From Pantoea wallisii (GTDB lineage Bacteria; Pseudomonadota; Gammaproteobacteria; Enterobacterales; Enterobacteriaceae): 47,165 nucleotides of DNA. A program made the translations under genes and the position numbers. The stretch is from the NCBI RefSeq assembly GCF_002095485.1, contig NZ_MLFS01000040.1, positions 1 to 47,165 on the forward strand, given 5' to 3'. The notes under the pieces were generated by a model. The model saw only the letters and a list, made by a program, of their open reading frames with translations. It ran no database searches and was not told where the DNA came from. This document shows, piece by piece, positions 41,772 to 47,165 of this stretch (its first letter is position 1; every line of letters starts with the position of its first letter).

Positions 41772-42623
41772 ATGAGCACGGCGCAAGCCCCCACTTTGGC
41801 TGAACATAACAACCGCAAATTGCTGGGTACCTTCCTGAGAACGCGTCGTGAAAGCCTGGATCCCAACCGGCTCGGTTTACCGCGCATGCGCCATCGCCGT
41901 ACGCCGGGCCTGCGGCGTGAAGAGGTGGCGCAGCTGGCTGATGTCGGCGTCACCTGGTACACCTGGCTGGAACAGGGGCGCGATATCAATGCCTCGCCGA
42001 AAACCCTGACGGCCATTGCTACCGCGCTACAGTGCAATGATGTAGAGACGCAACACCTGTTCTTCCTGGCGGGCCATACTCTGCCCTCAACGCGCGTGGC
42101 CGCAGCCTGCTGCAAAATCGCTGAACACAATCAGCGGATGCTGGATGCCATTCAGCTGCCCGCTATCATTGAAACGCCGCGCTTCGATATTCTCGGGTAT
42201 AACCAGGCCTGGTGTGGGCTGATGGGGGTTGATCTGGCGGAGATTGCCCCGGAGGACCGTAACTGTATCTGGCTGGCCTTTACCCATCCGGCATGGCGCA
42301 AGGTTATGCGTGACTGGGATGAAGTAATGCCGCAGATGGTCGCCATGTTTCGCGGTCAGATGGGCGAGCATCTGGGCGATCCGCACTGGGAGAGTTTTCT
42401 GGCACGCCTGATGAATGGTTCGGATGAGTTTGCCCACACATGGCAGCGCTATGAATTGGGCAAGGTGGAGAACCGCGTAAAGCGTTTTTATCATGAAGAG
42501 ACCGGCGAGCTGACGCTTCGCCAGAATAACTGGTGGTCCGCCTCACGTAATGGCGATCGCCTGCTGGTATATGTGCCCGACGATGCCGCCAGCGCTGCTG
42601 CATTACATAAGCTCATGCCTTAA
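41772..42623 (+). CDS. XRE-family regulator with MmyB-like ligand-binding domain
   Basis: A 283-residue protein. The helix-turn-helix (about residues 17-80) has LGTFLRTRRESL, RRTPGLRREEVAQLADVGVTWYTWLEQGRDI and SPKTLTAIATAL, the hallmark start of MmyB-type regulators. The rest (about 110-280) is the PAS-like MmyB domain, with LPAIIETPRFDILGYNQAWCGLMG. Such proteins bind hydrophobic ligands, reported for fatty acids in MmyB, and often control a neighbouring exporter or oxidoreductase. Here the divergent MFS gene is the clear candidate target. Confidence 0.9.
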   Translation: MSTAQAPTLAEHNNRKLLGTFLRTRRESLDPNRLGLPRMRHRRTPGLRREEVAQLADVGVTWYTWLEQGRDINASPKTLTAIATALQCNDVETQHLFFLAGHTLPSTRVAAACCKIAEHNQRMLDAIQLPAIIETPRFDILGYNQAWCGLMGVDLAEIAPEDRNCIWLAFTHPAWRKVMRDWDEVMPQMVAMFRGQMGEHLGDPHWESFLARLMNGSDEFAHTWQRYELGKVENRVKRFYHEETGELTLRQNNWWSASRNGDRLLVYVPDDAASAAALHKLMP

Positions 42624-42634
42624 ATAAACCTTAT

Positions 42635-42651
42635 GAGACCCGCAGGGTCTC
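42635..42651 (+). terminator. Terminator after the XRE regulator
   Basis: GAGACCC-GCA-GGGTCTC, seven-base stem, followed by the T-rich TGTTCCTGTTTCTG, 11 bases past the stop. Confidence 0.65.
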
Positions 42652-42729
42652 TGTTCCTGTTTCTGATATCCCTGCCAGAACCCATTATTCTGACTATGCT
42701 TATCCTGTGATTCTGACTCAGGAGAAGGC

Positions 42730-42903
42730 ATGAAAATACTCTATTTCGTTTCGCTTATTGCCTCTGCCGGATATTTACTGGCGTTTCTGCCGAAATTACG
42801 CACGCGACGTGAGCCGGTCGCTTATTGGGGCTGCTGGGCTTATTTAAGTATCAATGCCATATACTGGGTAATATTCGCGCTGCGCTACTATTTCATGCGC
42901 TGA
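42730..42903 (+). CDS. Small membrane protein, unknown
   Basis: A 57-residue protein, with two predicted membrane helices (residues about 3-20 and 35-53) joined by the basic loop PKLRTRREPV. GGAGAAGG lies just upstream of the ATG. The frame is intact and well-started, and the gene is 28 bases ahead of another unknown gene on the same strand. I recognise no family. Aromatic residues (YFMR, AIYW) at the ends are typical of small inner-membrane proteins. Confidence 0.6.
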   Translation: MKILYFVSLIASAGYLLAFLPKLRTRREPVAYWGCWAYLSINAIYWVIFALRYYFMR

Positions 42904-42931
42904 TATTTTACCTTAATCAGGGAGTTCTGTT

Positions 42932-43279
42932 ATGTCTGAAAATAACCGCGATAAAATGCCGTACCTGCTCTATTTAGCCCGTCAGCGTTTACTGCTGGAA
43001 AATATTGATGGCCATATCGTTGATATTGGCGGAGCGGAAACCACTGGCGATCGCTACCGCTGGAAACTGGATGGGAAAGAGGCGCAGGGCGAAACGCTTA
43101 ATGAAGTTGATGCGCTACTGGAAGAGGTAGAAAAACATCTGAGCTTTCTGTTCGTTGACGGGCAGTTTACCAGCCTGCCCGATGTCAGTGAGGATTATGG
43201 CGATCGACTTGATAATGCGCCGTCACGCCAGATCGCGCTGCCGGAACTCAGCGACAATGATGAAAATATTGTGCGCTAA
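42932..43279 (+). CDS. Hypothetical protein, 115 residues
   Basis: A soluble acidic protein of unknown family. After a start of polar residues comes MPYLLYLARQRLLLENIDGHIVDIGG, probably a helix then strands, and DALLEEVEKHLSFLFVDGQF, then a disordered acidic tail ending SDNDENIVR. CAGGGAG lies seven bases before the ATG. It is probably co-transcribed with the small membrane protein upstream. No cysteines, no signal peptide and no known motif are visible. Confidence 0.62.
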   Translation: MSENNRDKMPYLLYLARQRLLLENIDGHIVDIGGAETTGDRYRWKLDGKEAQGETLNEVDALLEEVEKHLSFLFVDGQFTSLPDVSEDYGDRLDNAPSRQIALPELSDNDENIVR

Positions 43280-43287
43280 CGTATGAA

Positions 43288-43309
43288 CAGGCTGCCTGCA
43301 GGCAGCCTG
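43288..43309. terminator. 22-base perfect palindrome between convergent genes
   Basis: Arms CAGGCTGCCTG and CAGGCAGCCTG, with no loop. It lies eight bases past one gene's stop and seven before the other's. Probably a shared terminator, though T-runs are missing on both sides. Confidence 0.5.
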
Positions 43310-43316
43310 CTGAACC

Positions 43317-44510
43317 TTATACCGCTGGCGTGGTGCTTGCCATTCCTGGCACGAGAATAACTTTGCGACAATCCTCTTTGCGCTTCTCAAATATTTCATA
43401 GCCACGCGCCGCATCTTCCAGCGGCATATGATGGGTTACAATCTCTTCCGGGGTCAGTAAACCTTGCTCGATCAGTGACAAAAGACGCGGCAGATAGGCC
43501 TGTACATGCGTCTGTCCCATCTTGAATGTCAGCCCCTTATCGAACGCATCGCCAAACATAAAGCCGTGGATGAAGCCGGCATATACGCCCGGTACACTCA
43601 CCACGCCACCCCGCCGTACAGCGGCGATACACTGCCGCAGCGCTTTACCGCTGCTGCCTTCCAGTTTGAGGTTGCTCAGCACCGTCTCAGTCAGGCTACC
43701 TTTAGCTTCAAAGCCCACCGCATCAATCACGGCATCCACGCCACGATTACCTTTCGTGTGGTCGATGATCCAGGCGGCAGGATCGTCAATCTCATCAAAG
43801 TTGATCGGAATAACCCCATAGCGCTGGCGGGCAAAATCGAGCCGGTAAGCGTTATGGTCAATCATGAAGATCTCTTCCGCTCCCGCCAGACGGGCGCAGG
43901 CCGCACTCAGTAAACCTACCGGGCCGGCACCAAAAATTGCCACGCTGGAGCCTTTATCCAGACCGGCATTCTGTACGGCCTGCCAGGCGGTCGGCAAAAT
44001 ATCTGAAAGGAATAACACTTTGTCATCCGGCAGCGTCAGCGGCACTTTAAAGGGCCCGGTATTGGCCTTCGGCACGCGCACATATTCCGCCTGCCCACCC
44101 GGCACGCCGCCATATAATTTGCTGTAGCCAAACAGCGCTGCCGGTGCGGTAATATTCTTTTTATTTAAAATTGCACCCCGTCCGCTATTGGTTGTTTCAC
44201 AGGCGGCATATTGGTGCAGGTGACAAAAGAAACAGTCGCCACAGGCAATAACGAAAGGCACTACAACGCGATCGCCAATTTGCACATTGGTAACGTCGCG
44301 TCCCGCTTCCACCACTTCTCCCATAAATTCATGACCAAATATGTCGCCATGATCGGTGCCGGGAATTTTTCCCCGATAAAGGTGTAAATCGGAGCCGCAA
44401 ATGGCCGTGGCCGTTACCCGCAGAATAATGTCATCCGGCTGCTCTAATATTGGATCGGGTACGGTTTCTACGCGCACACGATGCGGGCCGTGATAAGTCA
44501 GTGCTTTCAT
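43317..44510 (-). CDS. Zinc-dependent alcohol dehydrogenase
   Basis: A 397-residue medium-chain dehydrogenase with both zinc sites. Catalytic zinc: Cys in [10 protein letters not shown] and His in [12 protein letters not shown]. Structural zinc: four Cys in [17 protein letters not shown]. The NAD-binding motif is [23 protein letters not shown], with [15 protein letters not shown] following. The closest enzymes are formaldehyde- or glutathione-independent long-tail dehydrogenases (FdhA/YjhC-like). Its substrate is not deducible. It is a single gene, converging on the unknown 115-residue protein. Confidence 0.9.
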   Translation of the reverse strand: MKALTYHGPHRVRVETVPDPILEQPDDIILRVTATAICGSDLHLYRGKIPGTDHGDIFGHEFMGEVVEAGRDVTNVQIGDRVVVPFVIACGDCFFCHLHQYAACETTNSGRGAILNKKNITAPAALFGYSKLYGGVPGGQAEYVRVPKANTGPFKVPLTLPDDKVLFLSDILPTAWQAVQNAGLDKGSSVAIFGAGPVGLLSAACARLAGAEEIFMIDHNAYRLDFARQRYGVIPINFDEIDDPAAWIIDHTKGNRGVDAVIDAVGFEAKGSLTETVLSNLKLEGSSGKALRQCIAAVRRGGVVSVPGVYAGFIHGFMFGDAFDKGLTFKMGQTHVQAYLPRLLSLIEQGLLTPEEIVTHHMPLEDAARGYEIFEKRKEDCRKVILVPGMASTTPAV

Positions 44511-44774
44511 AATCTCTTCCTCATAAATAAACGTAGCGTGCGCCCGAAACTTTTTAAGGCGAGTGAAGTAAGCCTGGTGATAATCATTAATTAGGCAAGC
44601 GCATCGGTAACGGTATTTGGGATGCTGCGCTTAGTTGAGGAGAGTTGCGAGGCATCTCGCAAGTCGTTACCTGGTACAACAATGGTTAAAAAAAACACTG
44701 GATATAACAACAGTAAACTGTATACTTATCCAGCGGCCTGATTGACTGATTTACGTTTGTAAGAGGTGATACTG

Positions 44775-45482
44775 ATGATGATCTCAACTGAGAGTTTGTC
44801 TGCTCTGAACGCTAGCCTGCTGATGAGCAGCCGTGAAATCGCCAGATTGACTGGCATCACGCATGGCGAAGTGAAGCGCCTGATTAAAAGTCTGGAAACC
44901 GCGCAGCGCCTTTCCCAGCCTGTCACGGTGAATCTTTACGAGCATGAAGGGGAGCAACGTCAGGAGTTTCAGCTCAATAAACGTGACTCCCTGCTGGCGG
45001 TGGCACGTCTTTCGCCGGGCTTTACGGCTGAACTGCTCGATCGCTGGCAGGAGCGGGAAAAATTTACCCATATCCCTGATTTCACCAATCCGGCTGAAGC
45101 CGCACGCGCCTGGGCGGAACAGTTTGAACAGCGTCGTGCAGCAGAGCAGCAGCTGGCGCTCTCTGCCCCAAAGGCGGAGTTCTTTGACCGCCTCGTTGAC
45201 GTGCATGAGTCGCTGGGTTTCCGCCAGCTGTGCAAGATGCTGAAGGTGAAAGAGACAGATTTCCGCCAGTTCCTGCTGGAACGCAACATTATGTACCGCG
45301 ATAAGGGCGTACTGGCGCCGCAGAAACACCATTTGCAGGCTGGCTATTTTGCGCTGCGCTGTGGTACCGGAGAGAACCAGCATGCGTTTTCTCAGGCACG
45401 TTTCACGGCTAAAGGGGTGAAATGGGTCGCCAGCCTGTGGGCCGGTCATGTCGCTACACGGCCTGATGGCGTGGCGGCATAA
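44775..45482 (+). CDS. Phage-type Rha / KilAC-domain antirepressor-like protein
   Basis: A 235-residue protein joining two phage regulatory domains. Residues about 15-105 resemble Rha: MSSREIARLTGITHGEVKRLIKSLE, RQEFQLNKRDSLLAVARLSPGFTAELLDRW. Residues about 125-225 match the ANT/KilAC domain: PKAEFFDRLVDVHESLGFRQLCKMLKVKETDFRQFLLERNIMYRDKGVLAPQKHHLQAGYFALRCG and FTAKGVKWVASLW. In lambdoid phages such proteins antagonise repressors. AGAGG precedes ATG 44775, chosen over GTG 44766. No other phage gene is near, so this is an orphan, perhaps a relic or a domesticated regulator. Confidence 0.85.
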   Translation: MMISTESLSALNASLLMSSREIARLTGITHGEVKRLIKSLETAQRLSQPVTVNLYEHEGEQRQEFQLNKRDSLLAVARLSPGFTAELLDRWQEREKFTHIPDFTNPAEAARAWAEQFEQRRAAEQQLALSAPKAEFFDRLVDVHESLGFRQLCKMLKVKETDFRQFLLERNIMYRDKGVLAPQKHHLQAGYFALRCGTGENQHAFSQARFTAKGVKWVASLWAGHVATRPDGVAA

Positions 45483-45494
45483 CGCTTAACAGCC

Positions 45495-45548
45495 ACCTGT
45501 GCGCAGCTGGCCTCGGGGTTTTTTAGCCTGCAGGCCATCTGCACAGGT
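45495..45548 (+). terminator. Long imperfect inverted repeat after the Rha-like gene
   Basis: Arms ACCTGTGCGCAGCTGGCCT (45495-45513) and AGGCCATCTGCACAGGT (45532-45548) pair with small bulges; the loop contains CGGGGTTTTTT. It begins 13 bases past the stop. A terminator is the simplest reading, but the T-run is in the loop. Confidence 0.5.
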
Positions 45549-45642
45549 TGCGCATAATTACTGCACTTCGCCTCCCCCGGAGAGGCTTTGCGCTTCGGCG
45601 CACGACACGCAGGCACTTCCTGAATCTGTTTGTCACCCGATA

Positions 45643-46824
45643 TTACTGTGCCGCCGGAAAGTTTCGTACAATCGGCGCAAACTCATCAGCCTGTTTCCCA
45701 AACAGTCGCTGTGGACGAAAGTCACTGAGTAGATCGCTTGCCGTATCGTTAACCATCTCTTCCGCTACCAGCCTGCCCAGCAGCGGCGAAAGCGTAATGC
45801 CGCTGTGCGTTACCGCTACATATACCCGCTGATGCGGAGTCACATAGCCAATGGCCGGCAAGCCATCAGCAGGACGTGCACGCTGCCCGACGACAATCTG
45901 CTCAATGCGTAACTTGCCGGCATCATCAAAGAGCGCCTGATAGCGCTCGCAGAACTGCCGGGCGATCTCCCCTTCCGGCGCTGGCGGTGCCGCCGGATCG
46001 GCCAGATGATCGAGATCCAGCGCTTGTAACAGCAAACGCCCGCCGCCGTCTGGCCGCACATTTAACCGCGGCGAAATTAAGTTGGTGCCCAGCGGTAGCG
46101 GTTGCGGTGCAGTGCGCGCCAGGAAGCTGCAGGCGACCGGGTCAGGTTTACTGGTATCCAACAGGGCAATATGGATGTCCAGCGTATGCAGTAGCTGATT
46201 GGCCCAGCGCCCGGTGGCCAGCACGATACGGTCGCCGTGCCACTCCTCCCCACTCTCCAGCTGCAGGGTAACGCCGTCACGGTTTTCACTTATATGCCGT
46301 ATCGCCTGGTGCTGCTGCATCACCGCACCATGTGCCTGCGCTTCTGTCCAGAGTCGCGCGAGATAGAGCATCGGGTACAGCAGCGATTCGGTCGGGAAGT
46401 GCCAGATACTGCCGCTGACCGCCTGCGGCCGCAGTGCCGGGATCTCCTGCTGTAGCTCCGTTAGCGTTACCTGACGGACCGCATAACCGGTTTGCTGCAG
46501 CGCAGTAACGCGCTGCAGTAGCCGCTGCTGCGCGTCGCCCGTACCGGCCCACTCCCAGGTGCCGCAGCTCTCCAGCCAGCGCAAACTGTTCGGCTGCGTC
46601 AGCTGCAGGCGGGCGTGATCCTCCATTGCCAGAGCATTGAGCCGTTGATAGGCGGGCGGCGGCTTGCCATTTGCATTAACCCAGGCAAAGGTCGTGCTGC
46701 TGGTGCCAGCCCCCATATAGTCCCGATCGAATATCGTGACCTGTGCGCCCTGCAGCGCTAAAGCACGCGCTACGGCTAAGCCGATCACACCTGCGCCAAC
46801 TACCGCAATCTGTTGCGTTGCCAT
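45643..46824 (-). CDS. FAD-dependent oxidoreductase (DadA-like)
   Basis: A 393-residue DAO-fold flavoenzyme. The FAD motif is VVGAGVIGLAVARALALQGAQVTIFDRD, followed by GTSSTTFAWVNANGKPP, typical of a subgroup of D-amino-acid dehydrogenase-like proteins. The C-terminal VGQRARPADGLPAIGYV and VAVTHSGITLSPLLG complete the fold. It probably dehydrogenates an amine or D-amino acid to feed electrons to the membrane. It is a lone gene, divergent from the crtE start. AGGGG precedes the ATG. Confidence 0.87.
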   Translation of the reverse strand: MATQQIAVVGAGVIGLAVARALALQGAQVTIFDRDYMGAGTSSTTFAWVNANGKPPPAYQRLNALAMEDHARLQLTQPNSLRWLESCGTWEWAGTGDAQQRLLQRVTALQQTGYAVRQVTLTELQQEIPALRPQAVSGSIWHFPTESLLYPMLYLARLWTEAQAHGAVMQQHQAIRHISENRDGVTLQLESGEEWHGDRIVLATGRWANQLLHTLDIHIALLDTSKPDPVACSFLARTAPQPLPLGTNLISPRLNVRPDGGGRLLLQALDLDHLADPAAPPAPEGEIARQFCERYQALFDDAGKLRIEQIVVGQRARPADGLPAIGYVTPHQRVYVAVTHSGITLSPLLGRLVAEEMVNDTASDLLSDFRPQRLFGKQADEFAPIVRNFPAAQ

Positions 46825-47033
46825 ACCCTCATCCCCCTGTTTGATGCATCAACCCGTACTTTACCCTTACATAACCGCCGTCAGCGTCATACGAATAAAT
46901 TCTCTCACCCCTCGGCATCGGTAAACCGTTAACGGATCAGGCGAAACTCGCTTCGCTCGCTGGCGTACTTTCCTTACCGGGTCTACGGTTAATCAAAAAG
47001 CACAATAATTTAACCAACCGTGGAAAGCCTGTA

Positions 47034-47165
47034 TGACCGTCCATGTCGACATTGCAGCACATCAGCAAAGCGAATTTCTTCAGCTGCATCAGGATTTGCA
47101 GACTCACCTTGAGTTGCTCCTGCCCGCCGGCCAGCAGGCCGATCGCGTGCGCGCCGCCATGCGTG
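47034..47165 (+). CDS. crtE: Geranylgeranyl diphosphate synthase CrtE, 5' end only
   Basis: The first 44 codons of a gene that leaves the window. LQTHLELLLPAGQQADRVRAAMR corresponds to the N-terminal helix of CrtE (LDQLLP...VGAAMREG), the enzyme that makes C20 GGPP for the carotenoid cluster crtEXYIBZ. No catalytic Asp-rich motif is inside the window, so the call rests on a short match plus the LPP-1-like context. GGAAAG precedes the ATG. Confidence 0.7.

Noticed and set aside
46926..46935. CCGTTAACGG palindrome upstream of crtE
   Set aside because: Only ten bases and close to a common restriction-like sequence; not enough to call an operator.
1..47165. CRISPR arrays, tRNA or rRNA genes, insertion sequences
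   Set aside because: I looked for regularly spaced repeats, cloverleaf-like T-loop motifs, and transposase-like proteins with terminal repeats and saw none.

Overview
This window looks like Enterobacterales DNA, most probably Pantoea or a close Erwiniaceae relative. Proteins resemble enterobacterial NfsB, OsmB, CitA/TcuC and ThiOSGF, and the last reading frame looks like the start of crtE, the first gene of the Pantoea carotenoid cluster. Having thiOSGF and crtE on one replicon is a known trait of the large Pantoea plasmid family LPP-1, so I infer plasmid (megaplasmid) DNA. No replication, partition, IS or tRNA gene is visible to prove this.

Layout. 1-813: 3' part of a CusS-like sensor kinase with a frameshift. 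853-3714: nitroreductase NfsB, a quinone oxidoreductase and an unknown lipoprotein. 3822-9378: a complete thiamine operon on the minus strand, with promoter, TPP riboswitch, thiO-thiS-thiG-thiF (thiazole synthesis), thiZ-thiX-thiY (pyrimidine-precursor import; thiY frameshifted) and a terminator. 9387-13674: AraC and LysR regulators, an isochorismatase-like hydrolase, a type II lumazine synthase, OsmB and a DUF2256 protein. 13688-18338: sugar porter, LysR regulator, orphan solute-binding protein and a citrate/tricarballylate-type symporter. 18823-21677: secreted esterase, pirin and LysR.

21680-24581: a tightly overlapping operon of catalase-like peroxidase, cytochrome b561, ECF sigma factor and anti-sigma factor, preceded by an ECF-type promoter (GGAAT-N16-CGTC). 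It looks like a self-regulated envelope peroxide-defence module. 24671-33631: two divergent arms that together make one peptide-type importer (DppA/B/C-like on minus, dual ATPase on plus) with a ROK sugar kinase, a ROK repressor and an M81 (MlrC-like) metallopeptidase. This suggests uptake and breakdown of a sugar-peptide or amino-sugar compound. 33709-40160: a second ROK repressor divergent from a MalEFGK-type importer with an embedded PfkB kinase and a long perfect inverted repeat before the first gene. 40246-46824: MFS exporter with divergent XRE/MmyB regulator, two small unknown proteins, zinc alcohol dehydrogenase, orphan phage Rha/KilAC-type regulator and a DadA-like oxidoreductase. 47034-end: start of crtE.

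Four otherwise well-conserved genes (sensor kinase, thiY, ECF sigma factor, sugar-binding protein) are each broken by what looks like one missing base. The uniform pattern suggests sequencing or assembly error at least as much as real gene decay, and function should be judged with this in mind.
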